A program made the translations under genes and the position numbers. From Lapidilactobacillus gannanensis (GTDB lineage: Bacteria; Bacillota; Bacilli; Lactobacillales; Lactobacillaceae): DNA of 64,000 bases. Below, in pieces: positions 27,850 to 37,366 of the stretch. The notes below the pieces were generated by a model, which saw only the letters and a list, made by a program, of their open reading frames with translations, did no database searches and had not been told where the DNA came from. The DNA is taken from contig NZ_RHOT01000004.1 of assembly GCF_003946675.1 (NCBI RefSeq), positions 35,626-99,625 of the forward strand, given 5' to 3'. The first letter of the stretch is position 1; each line of letters starts with the position of its first letter.

Positions 27850-29100
27850 TTATTTCAGCGACTGTTGCCAAGCCTTGGTGAAGTAGTAATTATTGATTTT
27901 GTACGTTGGTGTTGTTTGGTGTTTAGTCAAGAATGGTTTAACTGACTCATCCATTCGTAACCAGCCGCGCCACCCCAAATGAATCGTATCTTCCATGTAG
28001 TAACTTTGATCGCCATCCTCAGATAAATCAATAATGCGATTAAAGCCTTGGCTGGTTAACTGCTGCTTAATTTTAGCAGTTGTTTGTCGCCACATTGGTA
28101 AAGATAGACCAGTATAATTAATCCATTTCTGATTAATTGGCGGTAAAACAAATTGAACATCGACATGTTCAGCAGCAAGTTGTTGTAGAACTAATTGGAA
28201 GTCAGCATATTCTGGTGACTTCCGATAGTCGATCCAGCCCTGACTGTTCTTCAAATTCTTAACTGCTTTACCACGCAAGCGCTGATTATAAAAACTATTT
28301 TTGATGCCAAACTCATTGTTTGAAGTCTCCTGCTGACCAAGCTTTGTTGCCAGCGTATATAACTGTTGCTGATTATCAGTTGCTGGTAACTTCTTGCCAG
28401 CATTAATAATTCGTTGCAAGTTATTATCAAGATGGAAACTGGAGAAAAAGACATCTTCATTACGCAGCACTTGTTGACGCCGCTTCAACCAGAATCGTTC
28501 GAAGCCACTAAGCTTTTCACCAGCAGCAATTTTTTCTAAAGCTGTGTTAATAGTGGTACTGGCTTGGCCTGATGGCATTTGCAAGAGACGTCGCGCTGCA
28601 TAGCGATTAGCCAGCGTATCGTTAGCCGATAAAATCCAATCAATCGCTTGTAAAGGCGAATAGTAATAGCCAAAAGCATCTGGTCGTTGTCCACCCTTAG
28701 TAAACCACTGTGGTGAAATAATGAAGACAACTTTTTTATTACGGATTTCTGATTTCATTTCTTGCAACATGAAGAAATGATTCAATGACTGACTACCCGG
28801 GCCACCTAAAAGTAATGTCTGGTAATTACGGTCATATTTGCGTGCTAAAACTGATGGGTGCAACGGATCAATTCGTGACAGTTCAGAAGAACCGATAAAT
28901 GGGACGTAATTTTCTTTGATGGCAGTATCTTTTATTTTTTCACCGCGATAAACATTCGTTGACATCGAAACCGCTGCTTTTTCGACGGCATGTTTACTTG
29001 GTGTCAGTCCTTGCCAAGGGATTAAGAAAATCGCGAGGGCGGCAACAATTGCAATGAGGACTGGTCCAAAAATCTGCCAGAGCTTCTTGCCATTTTTCAT
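27850..29100 (-). CDS. dltD: DltD, teichoic acid D-alanylation protein
   Basis: 416 residues with one N-terminal membrane anchor (about 10-27) and an extracellular SGNH/GDSL-like domain. The nucleophile region is FIGSSELSR (Ser about 71-72), and the Asp/His pair lies in [10 protein letters not shown] near residue 371-380. DltD helps move D-alanine from the DltC carrier route onto lipoteichoic acid outside the membrane. The ATG overlaps the dltC stop (ATGA), so it is translationally coupled. Last gene of the operon. Confidence 0.93.
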   Translation of the reverse strand: MKNGKKLWQIFGPVLIAIVAALAIFLIPWQGLTPSKHAVEKAAVSMSTNVYRGEKIKDTAIKENYVPFIGSSELSRIDPLHPSVLARKYDRNYQTLLLGGPGSQSLNHFFMLQEMKSEIRNKKVVFIISPQWFTKGGQRPDAFGYYYSPLQAIDWILSANDTLANRYAARRLLQMPSGQASTTINTALEKIAAGEKLSGFERFWLKRRQQVLRNEDVFFSSFHLDNNLQRIINAGKKLPATDNQQQLYTLATKLGQQETSNNEFGIKNSFYNQRLRGKAVKNLKNSQGWIDYRKSPEYADFQLVLQQLAAEHVDVQFVLPPINQKWINYTGLSLPMWRQTTAKIKQQLTSQGFNRIIDLSEDGDQSYYMEDTIHLGWRGWLRMDESVKPFLTKHQTTPTYKINNYYFTKAWQQSLK

Positions 29101-29330
29101 TTTAAGCTCGCAACTTTCGCAACAATTTTATTAGGAGTATCCCAATCATTCCGGTCAAATTCTGAAACTGGCACATCAATGTCTAATTGATCTTGCAAAT
29201 CAAGCAACAATTGCACAGTTGCCATAGAATCCAACAACCCAGTCGCAAAGATATTCTCATCCATCTTGCCACTTAAATCTTCACCAGTTAAATCATTCAA
29301 AATTGAAAGTACTTTTTGTTCATCAGTCAT
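29097..29330 (-). CDS. dltC: DltC, D-alanyl carrier protein
   Basis: A 77-residue acyl-carrier-type protein. The phosphopantetheine site is the Ser in LLDSMATVQ (Ser35), which carries D-alanine loaded by DltA. The start ATG at 29330 has AAGGG 12 bases upstream, a longer than usual spacing. Unusually, nearly 400 bases holding three RH repeat hairpins separate it from dltB, whereas these genes normally touch. Confidence 0.92.
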   Translation of the reverse strand: MTDEQKVLSILNDLTGEDLSGKMDENIFATGLLDSMATVQLLLDLQDQLDIDVPVSEFDRNDWDTPNKIVAKVASLK

Positions 29331-29358
29331 AATTAATACCAACCCTTCTATTTTTATG

Positions 29359-29478
29359 AGAGTGTGAGGAGCGACGCACCTTTGGCGTAGGATAATTTCG
29401 ATAATTTGATTGGGCGGTGTTAACCGACCGAGCAAATTATCAAATTAGCCATAGCCATTTGTCGCCTCGAACACGTTT
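29359..29478. repeat. RH hairpin element R1 (dltB-dltC gap)
   Basis: Reads GAGTGTGAGG...GGCGTAGG...GGTGTTAACC...CATAGCC...CGAACACG on the plus strand and folds into one long hairpin (for example ATAATTT/AAATTAT arms). First of three tandem copies inside the dlt operon; the transcript carries the complement. Confidence 0.85.
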
Positions 29479-29482
29479 ATAC

Positions 29483-29604
29483 CAAGTTGTGAGGAGTGCC
29501 GGTTTTTTGGCGTAGTACAATTTTAAATATTTGCATGAGCTGGTGCAACCAGATCGTGTGAATATTTAAATTGTACCTAGCCATTTACCAGCCCGAACAC
29601 GTTT
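29483..29604. repeat. RH hairpin element R2 (dltB-dltC gap)
   Basis: Same family; outer TGTGAGG/CCGAACACG, middle arms GTACAATTT/AAATTGTAC and AAATATT/AATATTT, apex TGGTGCAACCA. Linked to R1 by ATACC. Confidence 0.85.
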
Positions 29605-29608
29605 TAAT

Positions 29609-29729
29609 CAAGTTGTGAGGAGTTGCGGGAGTCGGCGTAGGATAACTTCAAATATTTTGATGAGCGGTGCTAACCGATCATTGAAATATTTAAGTTAGCC
29701 ATAGCCGACTGCAACCCCGAACACATTTA
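29609..29729. repeat. RH hairpin element R3, supplies dltB stop codon
   Basis: Same family; outer arm GAGTTGCGG pairs with CTGCAACCC, middle arms TAACTT/AAGTTA and AAATATTT both sides. Its last bases, ACACATTTA, contain the complement of the dltB stop codon (29727-29729). Confidence 0.85.
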
Positions 29730-30941
29730 CCGGAACCAAAGCTTATTTAAAAAGCCTGAGAAAATCAAGAAACTAAAGCAAATCACATTAAAGGTAATGA
29801 AGATGCTGAGATATTCGGTAAATTTATTGCTAGGAATTTTATCCTGATGTTTCTTCTTGAAACGAAGCCAAATATCATTAATGATAATCGCAGCGGCATG
29901 GAATAGCCCGTAAACAATATAATACCAAGTTAGCCCGTGCCAGAAACCCATCACCAAGAAGTTAACCAGATAAGCTAGTTGCGAAATCCGCACCCGGTTT
30001 TTGATCCAACGTTTCTTCATGATCCAGAAGGTAAAGCGCATGAAGATGAAATCACGGAACCAGAAGGATAACGTCATATGCCAACGATTCCAGAAATCTT
30101 TAATATTGTGGGCTTGGAATGGCCGATTAAAGTTCTGCGGTGTGCGAATGCCCATGAAATAACTGATCCCAATGGCAAACACACTATAACCAGCAAAATC
30201 GAAGAACAAATACATACTGTAAACATACATATAACCTAGTAGCGGCCAGGAAAGTCCGAGCCCACTAAAAGCGGAGCGTTGTTGCATTGCTAAATGAGCA
30301 ACTTGTGGCAACAATAGCGTGCCGAAAATGTAACCTAGAATATATTTATATAAAAAGCCTTGGAACAAGTAGTGAACTGCCTTGCTTAAATCATTGATAT
30401 AAGCATCGCGGTCCGGCAAATTCTCATAATCATCTTTAAAACGACGATAACGATCGATCGGACCTGATGAGATTGTTGGGAAGAACAACAGAAAATGCAG
30501 ATACATCTTCCAGTCTAAATTCTTAATGGTGCCGTCGCGCATTTCCATGATGACCTGAACAGTTTTAAAAGTTAGATAACTGATTCCCAGAAACCCAATT
30601 TTTAGGCCATGACTGAATGCCGGCGTGGCTTTGACAATTGCCAAAGGGATAATCGCTAGAACAACTGCAATAACGAAAGCACTGGTTTTATTAGCTTTGC
30701 CAGTCTTATGACGATAATTGGCATACACCATTGTTAGCACAAGCTGATAAATGATGTACCCAATCAACGTCACCCCTTGCTCCCAATGATCCCCACCAAA
30801 AGTGAGCACCAAGAAGACTAAACTGAAGATTGTTTCATATATTTTCAGGCGTTTACCATTGTACAACCCAATAATAATCGGCAATAATCCTAGTAACAGG
30901 AAGATAAAATAGCTAGGACTACTATAAGGTTGTAAGTTAAT
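29727..30941 (-). CDS. dltB: DltB, MBOAT-family D-alanyl transfer protein
   Basis: The GTG at 30941 is chosen because AGGAGG lies 9 bases upstream and it overlaps the dltA stop by five bases, the usual dltA/dltB coupling. The 404-residue protein is a multi-helix MBOAT membrane protein. The conserved His is in LVMGFWHGLTWYY (near residue 320), and FNRPFQAHNIKDFWNRWH is another family block. It takes D-alanine from DltC for export onto teichoic acid. The stop codon lies in the terminal bases of RH element R3. Confidence 0.93.
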   Translation of the reverse strand: MNLQPYSSPSYFIFLLLGLLPIIIGLYNGKRLKIYETIFSLVFLVLTFGGDHWEQGVTLIGYIIYQLVLTMVYANYRHKTGKANKTSAFVIAVVLAIIPLAIVKATPAFSHGLKIGFLGISYLTFKTVQVIMEMRDGTIKNLDWKMYLHFLLFFPTISSGPIDRYRRFKDDYENLPDRDAYINDLSKAVHYLFQGFLYKYILGYIFGTLLLPQVAHLAMQQRSAFSGLGLSWPLLGYMYVYSMYLFFDFAGYSVFAIGISYFMGIRTPQNFNRPFQAHNIKDFWNRWHMTLSFWFRDFIFMRFTFWIMKKRWIKNRVRISQLAYLVNFLVMGFWHGLTWYYIVYGLFHAAAIIINDIWLRFKKKHQDKIPSNKFTEYLSIFITFNVICFSFLIFSGFLNKLWFR

Positions 30942-32466
30942 CACCAGCGTTAACCTCCTGAATAAGTGACTTAATATCAACTTTGCCATTAGCTGATAAT
31001 GGCAACTCAGTTCGGAAAACAAACCGTTGTGGCATCATGTAAGGCATAATGTGTAAGGCCAAATCACCCTTGATTTGTTCAGTCAAGGCAGTCTCATCAA
31101 CACTGGATTTTTGCCGTGGCACAACTAATGCAATCAATTGTGTTACTTTATGGCCAGCGTTATAGCGTGGAACAATCGCGCCTTGATCAACTAGCTCTTG
31201 TTGCTTCAAGAAGAAATTCAATTCTTCTAATTCAATCCGATAACCATTGAATTTAATTTGAAAATCTTTGCGACCACGATAGAACAGCAAGCCAGCATCA
31301 TTGAAGTAACCTAAGTCGCCACTGGCATAGCTTGGCCACGCCCCGCTTTGCTGGAAGACTTCATGAGTTTTTTCTGGCAAATTGAGATAGCCTTTTGAAA
31401 CACTAGGACCACTGATAATGATCTCGCCTTGTTTTTGATCGGCTGTAGCGCCGTCAACATCAGTTGTGTCGATCCAAATATCAGTATCAGATTTAACATA
31501 ACCAATCGGTAAACGATCGTAGCGTGCTAAAATCTCCGGTGTGATTTCCACGCCTGTCACTGCAACAGTCGTTTCTGTAGGACCATAGGTATTGTAGATA
31601 TGTGCCTTAGCAAACCGCTTCTTCAAATTAGCGGCGGTCTTATGACTTAATTCTTCACCACAGAATAAGAATGTCACCAGATTAGGATAATTCTCACAGT
31701 TAAAATCAGGTGATAATAAACAAATTTCAACTAAAGAAGGCGTTGAAATCCAAATATTCAAATCCATCTTTGGTAGGGTCGTAAACAAGGCCTTGAAGTT
31801 CTCTGTGACATCTTTAGGCAAGACTTTCAGCGTGCCACCAGTAACAAGTGTTGGATACAAGCCCATCACTGATAAGTCGAAAGAATATGGCGCCTGAGCC
31901 AAAACATTAGCACCTTTAGGGAAATAGAAATCTGCCAATTGCCAGTTAACAAAGCTTAATAGATTACGATGGCTGATTTGCACACCTTTAGGTTTACCCG
32001 TCGTCCCCGAAGTGAAAATAATATAGAAATTATCATCAGGGCCTACGTAGTTCGTCGTCGCAACTGGCTGTTTAATTTGATAAATTGTCTGTAATTGATT
32101 TTTGTCCAGAACATCGATATTTTCTAGTGCCACTGGCAAATCATCAACAGCAATAACCAATGGTGGCTGGGCAACATCTTGAATCATTAATAAACGATCC
32201 TCGGATGAGTGATCATCAACTGGAATGTAGGCATGGCCCGACTTAACCAATGCTAAGAAGGCAACGACCATGTCTAAAGTTTGACCACCATAAACCATGA
32301 CTGGCGCTTTATCTGGTAAATCCATTTTCAACAAATGAGCAGCCAAAGTATCAGCTTTTTTCCGTAACTCACTATAAGTTGCTTGTTCACCTAAATAATC
32401 ATAAGCAAAATTATTCGGATATTTCTGACTAATGTGATCAAATGCAGTAATAATATTTTTTATCAT
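30937..32466 (-). CDS. dltA: DltA, D-alanine--D-alanyl carrier protein ligase
   Basis: The 509-residue adenylate-forming enzyme activates D-alanine with ATP and loads it onto DltC. The AMP-binding motif FTSGTTGKPKG is at about residues 151-161, with NTYGPTE and YASGDLG further on and a C-terminal lysine in NGKVD. The ribosome site AGGGGGG overlaps the dltX stop region. Length is normal. Confidence 0.95.
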   Translation of the reverse strand: MIKNIITAFDHISQKYPNNFAYDYLGEQATYSELRKKADTLAAHLLKMDLPDKAPVMVYGGQTLDMVVAFLALVKSGHAYIPVDDHSSEDRLLMIQDVAQPPLVIAVDDLPVALENIDVLDKNQLQTIYQIKQPVATTNYVGPDDNFYIIFTSGTTGKPKGVQISHRNLLSFVNWQLADFYFPKGANVLAQAPYSFDLSVMGLYPTLVTGGTLKVLPKDVTENFKALFTTLPKMDLNIWISTPSLVEICLLSPDFNCENYPNLVTFLFCGEELSHKTAANLKKRFAKAHIYNTYGPTETTVAVTGVEITPEILARYDRLPIGYVKSDTDIWIDTTDVDGATADQKQGEIIISGPSVSKGYLNLPEKTHEVFQQSGAWPSYASGDLGYFNDAGLLFYRGRKDFQIKFNGYRIELEELNFFLKQQELVDQGAIVPRYNAGHKVTQLIALVVPRQKSSVDETALTEQIKGDLALHIMPYMMPQRFVFRTELPLSANGKVDIKSLIQEVNAGD

Positions 32467-32478
32467 GCCAACACCCCC

Positions 32479-32634
32479 CTAAAACTCGTTATAAATAAAG
32501 TGACCACCGTTTACGCCACTATATTCATATAAATAAATCAGAATAAAGATAATTGCAAAATAGAATAGCGTTTTTAAAATGAAGCGGCCAATTTGACTCT
32601 TCTTTTCGCGTTTTTCTTGTTTACCGTCTGTCAT
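32479..32634 (-). CDS. dltX: DltX, small D-alanylation membrane peptide
   Basis: A 51-codon gene at the head of the operon: a charged start (TDGKQEKREKK), one membrane helix (about residues 20-37) and the conserved C-terminal end GGHFIYNEF, the signature of DltX, which works with DltB/DltD. AAGGGGGT lies 6 bases before the ATG. dltA follows 12 bases after its stop. Confidence 0.9.
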   Translation of the reverse strand: MTDGKQEKREKKSQIGRFILKTLFYFAIIFILIYLYEYSGVNGGHFIYNEF

Positions 32635-32844
32635 TGAATTACCCCCTTCAAGTAATTGCTCAATCCAACCATCCCCCCAGATGGCAAATTGATTTTATCA
32701 TGCTGCTTTAGAAGTCATCCACTTGTCTATACATGTGTATCATTTCTCAAGCTTTTGTTGACTTTATATTACAAAATTACAATTTGATGTCAAGCATTTT
32801 GCCCCCCGTGGAACCAAGCATTTTTTAAGTAAACGACGCCCACA
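32635..32844 (-). promoter_or_regulatory. dlt operon promoter and leader
   Basis: On the minus strand, TTGACA (complement near 32787-32792), 16 bases, TAATAT makes a strong promoter about 130 bases before dltX. Downstream the leader carries ATACACATGTATAGACAAGT (complement 32721-32740), with a partly palindromic core and resembling sites near other starts in this window. Confidence 0.65.
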
Positions 32845-33210
32845 TCATTCCTGGGCCAATTGTAATTGTGTTAATGCCTTAGCCGGTACTTGCCAACGAT
32901 CGACTGACTGCCAGGAGATAATTTTCCCACGCTGCCAGTGAATTTTTAAATAAGAGTTACGCTGAAGTGGCTTGTCCTTATGACTAGACAGCTTTAAGAA
33001 CTTCTGCTTGCCAGCCGCATCGTAACCAACCTGATGATAAATATAAGGTGTGCTAGTCGAATTCCTTGCCGCTTGAATTCGTTGCTGTTGTCCCGAGGTT
33101 GTAATCTGAGTGTAAAACACCCGATCACTTTCTGAAAACTGCCGTGTAAAAAACCAGCCAGCAAGGACTACTGCTAACGCCAAAATGATTCCTGATATTA
33201 GTCGCTTCAT
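32845..33210 (-). CDS. YxeA-like (DUF1093) secreted protein
   Basis: The start ATG at 33210 has AAGGGAG six bases upstream. The 121-residue product has an N-terminal signal or anchor (KRLISGIILALAVVLAGWFF) and a small extracellular domain with YTQITTSGQQQ, YIYHQVGYDAAGKQKFL and a C-terminal SWQSVDRWQVPAKAL, the pattern of the YxeA/DUF1093 OB-like family. Role unknown. It lies upstream of the dlt promoter on the same strand. Confidence 0.8.
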   Translation of the reverse strand: MKRLISGIILALAVVLAGWFFTRQFSESDRVFYTQITTSGQQQRIQAARNSTSTPYIYHQVGYDAAGKQKFLKLSSHKDKPLQRNSYLKIHWQRGKIISWQSVDRWQVPAKALTQLQLAQE

Positions 33211-33319
33211 CGTAAGCTCCCTTCTTAATTTAACGATTTCATTATAGGTCTGTCTTAATTTAGTGACCATTTATCCAACGAACATCTATCTTACAAAAAT
33301 GTAAGTTTCTGAAAATTGG

Positions 33320-34180
33320 TGGCCTGGTTTGAAACAAAACCGGATTTTAAATGAAGGATTACAAACTGAATTGAGTCTGACTCCATTCCGGGCTTACGGT
33401 TGCGGAACGCTGCCGGCATCGATTGATGCCAATTACAAACCAAATTGTCATCAATACGAGCCTTTGTCTAATCGCTAAAGCGACAAGACAAATTTGGCGG
33501 CTGGCAACCACGCCCTCCATTACGTCTGGAGTTGAATTGGTACATTTTATGCTTGCCAGAGCTTAAGTCAGTGAAAGCGGAAATTCATCAACTAATTTTG
33601 TCAGCACTAGAAATTGCATTGCAAAACAAAAAGTCTGCGTGATAATCTCCGATTTAAACAGTGTGGGAGATTGCCACGCAGGCTAATTGATTGGAATGGT
33701 TTACAATTTCGAATTTGAGCTGATTAATTTTATTAATTCAGTTAAAAATATGGGCGTTCCGATGTGCTAAACAGATTTTAACTGTTTGGAAACTGAATTA
33801 ATAATAGCCTGTTCGACAATTCTAAAGAGAATGTCAAACAGACTATTTATTTCAACCATTTAAGTTGTGTCACCAATCATAGTAATGTTGATTAGTCCCA
33901 CAATCACTGACTTAACTCCTAACAACAATGAAGTGAGCTGCATTAGGTCCAGACGGAATGGAGGGCGTGGTTGTCAGCCAATTGTTTTGTATTTGCGTAG
34001 GAGCTTGCGAGAAGCAGCCAAATTCTACTTAGCGATTTATCGCTTAGTAGAAGGCTTGTATTTGAGATTGTTGCGTCAGCAAGAAGCTCAAATCAATGCC
34101 GGCCGCGTTCCACAACCAGCAAGCCCGCAATGGCGTCAAAACCAGTTTTGTTTTCACGAACGCATTAAGGTTTTGAGTTA
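33320..34180. repeat. LIR-F, large mosaic intergenic palindromic repeat
   Basis: Full copy between two minus-strand genes. Side hairpins are at 33463-33492 (TTTGTCT/AGACAAA, inner TCGC/GCGA) and 34023-34052 (TTCTACT/AGTAGAA, inner GCGA/TCGC). It has two successive core-type hairpins: near 33630-33685 (GTCTGCGTGATAATCTCC with GGAGATTGCCACGCAGGC) and near 33806-33846 (GCCTGTTCGACAATTC with GAATGTCAAACAGAC). Confidence 0.8.
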
Positions 34181-34191
34181 AGGAACTACTT

Positions 34192-36156
34192 TTACCAGAT
34201 GTTAACCCGGTCTGCTGGTGCCAGCCACATGCCATCTTTGCCGGTTACATTGAAGGCTTCATAGAATTCATCCATGTTTTGTGCTTGGACGTTAGCGCGT
34301 AGTGGACCGGGGGCGTGGACATCAATTGACAAGAGTAATTGATTGAACGCCTTGGTTGCCTTCAAGCGCCAAACCATGGCCCAGTTAATAAAGAAGGCTT
34401 GTAAATCAAGGTCAGCTTCTTCTTTAGCTGCAGACAATGCACAGCTTAAGCCACCACCATCGGCCACGTTTTCACTGATAACTAACTTACCGTTTACTTT
34501 AGCGCCAGCGTAAGGAATACCATCAAATTCTTTGATCATGGCTTGAGTCCGCTTTTCAAAAGCAGAATAGTCTTCCTTAGTCCACCAATTGGTCATGTTA
34601 CCTTTTTCATCGAACTTGGCACCATTGTTGTCAAAAGCATGAGAAATTTCGTGCGCAATCACTGCGCCAATCCCACCATAGTTTTGAGAACTTGATTGTT
34701 CCAAGCTATAGAAAGGTGCTTGTAAAATAGCGGCTGGGAAAGTAATATCATTGAAACTTGGATCATAACAAGCATTGACTAAATTTCCAGGCATGGCCCA
34801 ACGACTACGGTCAACTGGTTTTTTAACTTTAGCAAAGTTGTTTAACCGCAATACTTTGTCTAACGCCAATAAATTATTGAGTAAATCGCCACCTTCAGTA
34901 GCTGGCGTCACCTTTAATTGTTGGTAAACAGGTTGCAGTTTGTCAGGATAACCGACTTTAATTTCAATCATGTTTAACTTAAGAATTGCTTTGTCTTTGG
35001 TTGCTTGTGATAACCAATTATTTTTAGCCAAACGATTCTTATACACATTGATCATCGTTTTAACCATTTTAGCAACATCCTGACGAGCAGCATCACCAAA
35101 GTAGTGCTCACCATAATATTGGCCCACTACATCATCAAAATAACCGTTGGCTAACCGGTAAGCATGCTTTTCTTGTGTTGGCGCTTCTTTTTGACCGCCA
35201 ATAGCGCGACCGTATGTCCCACCTAATTGCCGTAGCTCTTCCGTTAAGAACCCAGTTGTGCCTAAGAGTTCATTAACCAGCAACCAGCTTTGATAGAATG
35301 GGAAATTAGCAGCTGTGACTAATTGGCTTAAGTTTTCGAAGTAATGCGGCTGCGTTACCACAACTTTTTCAGGAGTTTCACCTAAAACAGCTGGAATTGC
35401 AGTTGCAAAATCAACTTCTGGCGCTAATTTCAAAAAGTCTGCAAAGGTATAAGGATTATATTGCTTCGTATAGTCGGCCAATTCCTCAGAATTTTTAACT
35501 AATGGCACGATCAACGCATCAAACTGTTTCGCTTGGTCAACTAGTTTGGTTGCTTCGGCTGCTGAATAAGCAAATTTCTGTAGAACAGCCTCAGCCATTT
35601 GTGTCCAGACAGCGAGTAATTGTTTGCCGTTCTCATTGTCAGCGGCATAGTAAGTTTTATCAGGTAAAATCAAACCTGGCACATCAATATAAAGTAAATT
35701 AACTGCGGTATTTTTCATGTCAGGTTGAACATCTAACGTGAACGGCTTGACAATCCCATTTAAAATCAGCTGGCTAAGTTGCTGATTAAAATCAGCCCAG
35801 CTCTTAATTGACTTGACTTGCGCCAATATAGTTGCTGCCGGCTTAACACCATCAGCATCCCGCTTTTGAAAATCCAAAGCCAATTCATTTAATTTAACAG
35901 CCTCACTTAAAAGTGGGTTCTTAATCGTTTCTGGATGCGCCCGAAAGCCAGCAAAATCAGCAAGCATTTGTTTTTCAACGCCTTCATCAAGGTCAGAAAA
36001 ACCACCTGTCCGCGGACGATCAGCCGGAATTTCGGCTGTTTTCGCCCATTCACCATTTACAGATAAATATAAATTATCTTGAACTCGTGCACTTTCAGCA
36101 GCGGTCGTATCACCGGCACCGCCACGAACGGCACGCAATTTTGTTGCTGTCATCAT
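34192..36156 (-). CDS. pepO: PepO, M13-family endopeptidase
   Basis: A 654-residue cytoplasmic zinc oligopeptidase of the neprilysin family. The zinc motif HEISHAFD (near residue 490) is followed by the third ligand in SENVADGGG, and NAYY-like substrate residues read NACYDPSF. No signal peptide is present, as in lactobacillar PepO, which cuts casein-type oligopeptides. AAGGGAAG lies 9 bases before the ATG; an extended -10 TGCTAAAAT lies further upstream (complement near 36202-36212). Confidence 0.93.
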   Translation of the reverse strand: MMTATKLRAVRGGAGDTTAAESARVQDNLYLSVNGEWAKTAEIPADRPRTGGFSDLDEGVEKQMLADFAGFRAHPETIKNPLLSEAVKLNELALDFQKRDADGVKPAATILAQVKSIKSWADFNQQLSQLILNGIVKPFTLDVQPDMKNTAVNLLYIDVPGLILPDKTYYAADNENGKQLLAVWTQMAEAVLQKFAYSAAEATKLVDQAKQFDALIVPLVKNSEELADYTKQYNPYTFADFLKLAPEVDFATAIPAVLGETPEKVVVTQPHYFENLSQLVTAANFPFYQSWLLVNELLGTTGFLTEELRQLGGTYGRAIGGQKEAPTQEKHAYRLANGYFDDVVGQYYGEHYFGDAARQDVAKMVKTMINVYKNRLAKNNWLSQATKDKAILKLNMIEIKVGYPDKLQPVYQQLKVTPATEGGDLLNNLLALDKVLRLNNFAKVKKPVDRSRWAMPGNLVNACYDPSFNDITFPAAILQAPFYSLEQSSSQNYGGIGAVIAHEISHAFDNNGAKFDEKGNMTNWWTKEDYSAFEKRTQAMIKEFDGIPYAGAKVNGKLVISENVADGGGLSCALSAAKEEADLDLQAFFINWAMVWRLKATKAFNQLLLSIDVHAPGPLRANVQAQNMDEFYEAFNVTGKDGMWLAPADRVNIW

Positions 36157-36265
36157 TTACGCTGACTTCCCTTCATTCAAACTAAAACTTGTCATTAGCA
36201 TAATTTTAGCACTTACCTTTAAATTAAACAAATATGAGAAGAAAATAATAATGATGATTTATTTT

Positions 36266-36925
36266 TTAACGTTCCACAGTAAATCTGTGATGAGCCAGCC
36301 GATAATCGTGATCACAGGCGGCTGCAACCTCAGATTCATGCGTCACAATAATCACACATTTACCTTGTTCATGGGCAATTTTTTGAAACAAACGAACAAC
36401 CTCGCTGGTATTTTTCTCATCAAGATTTCCCGTAGGTTCATCAGCCACCACCACTTCAGCATCGCAACACATTGTGCGAGCAATGGCGACTCGTTGCTGC
36501 TGCCCACCAGAAAGCTTTTGAACATTTTTCGTCATTTGCTCATCAGTAATTCCGAGCTGACGCAACACTCCCTGGGCATATTTTCGATCACCTTGGTGAG
36601 TTGACCGAGTAATTGACATTGCCGTCAATAAATTTTCCAAGGGCGACATGTACGTTAACAGATTATACGACTGAAAAACAATCGCGACATGCCGCTACCG
36701 ATAAGCTGTCAAACCGATCTTAGCAATTGATTGACCAGCCAATTCAATTGTTCCTGCTTTGGGCTTATCCAGTCCAGCAATCAACAACAAAAACGTCGTC
36801 TTGCCAGTCCCACTCTGACCAACAATCGCATAAGACTCACCAGCAGCAAAACTTAAATTCACATTTTCAAAAAGACTATTGACCTGCTGATCATACCAAT
36901 ATCCCAATTCATTAACAGTTAACAT
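36266..36925 (-). pseudogene. ABC transporter ATPase interrupted by an in-frame TAG
   Basis: The start at 36925 has GGAGG 6 bases upstream. Walker A GQSGTGKTT (about residue 37-45) is followed after GLTAYR by a TAG codon (36695-36697). The same frame then continues with RHVAIVFQSYNLLTYMSPL, the signature SGGQQQRVAIA, Walker B VVVADEPTGNLDE and the switch His in IIVTHE. One nonsense change therefore splits a normal roughly 219-residue LolD/MacB-type ATPase. No permease gene is adjacent, so the locus looks decayed. Sequencing error or suppression cannot be excluded. Confidence 0.85.
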
Positions 36926-36943
36926 ATAAAACCTCCGATTAAG

Positions 36944-37066
36944 TAGAGTGTGAGGGGCAACGCACTTTTGGCGTAGCCTAACTTCGATTATTTGCTTGAG
37001 CTGGTGCAACCAGATCGAGTAAATAATCAAGTTAGGCATAGCCATTTGTTGCCCCGAACACGTTTA
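36944..37066. repeat. RH hairpin element R4
   Basis: The clearest fold of the family: GTGT-GA-GGGGCAAC against GTTGCCCC-GA-ACAC, then CTAACTT/AAGTTAG, ATTATTT/AAATAAT and apex TGGTGCAACCA. It sits just upstream of the broken ATPase gene. Confidence 0.88.
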
Positions 37067-37070
37067 TACC

Positions 37071-37190
37071 AAGTTGTGAGGGCTGGTGGGCTTTTGGCGT
37101 AGTACAATTTCAAATATTTGCATGAGCGGTGCAACCGATCGTGTGAATATTTAAATTGTACCTAGCCATTTACCACACCGAACACGTTTA
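37071..37190. repeat. RH hairpin element R5
   Basis: Tandem with R4 through ATACC. Middle arms GTACAATTT/AAATTGTAC, AAATATT/AATATTT, apex CGGTGCAACCG. Confidence 0.86.
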
Positions 37191-37366
37191 GAAAAGCAAC
37201 CGAACAAATAATTTCAAAAAAATAACTAATATTGTCAGCTAGCTAGGAAGCAACTGCCTTCATAGACTTACCAACAACATTTCTAGCTTATCCTTCAAAA
37301 AGGATTGAATTATGGCGGCAATGTGGAAATTTGCGGATAAAAATGAGAATTAATTATGAAGGGACA

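Noticed and set aside
29336..29728. CRISPR-like array in the dltB-dltC gap
   Set aside because: Three repeats of about 120 bp, each a hairpin with no short direct repeat/spacer alternation, and no cas genes nearby.
34044..34235. Open frames across LIR-F and the pepO end
   Set aside because: They mix repeat and antisense pepO sequence; composition and lack of start signals argue against a gene.
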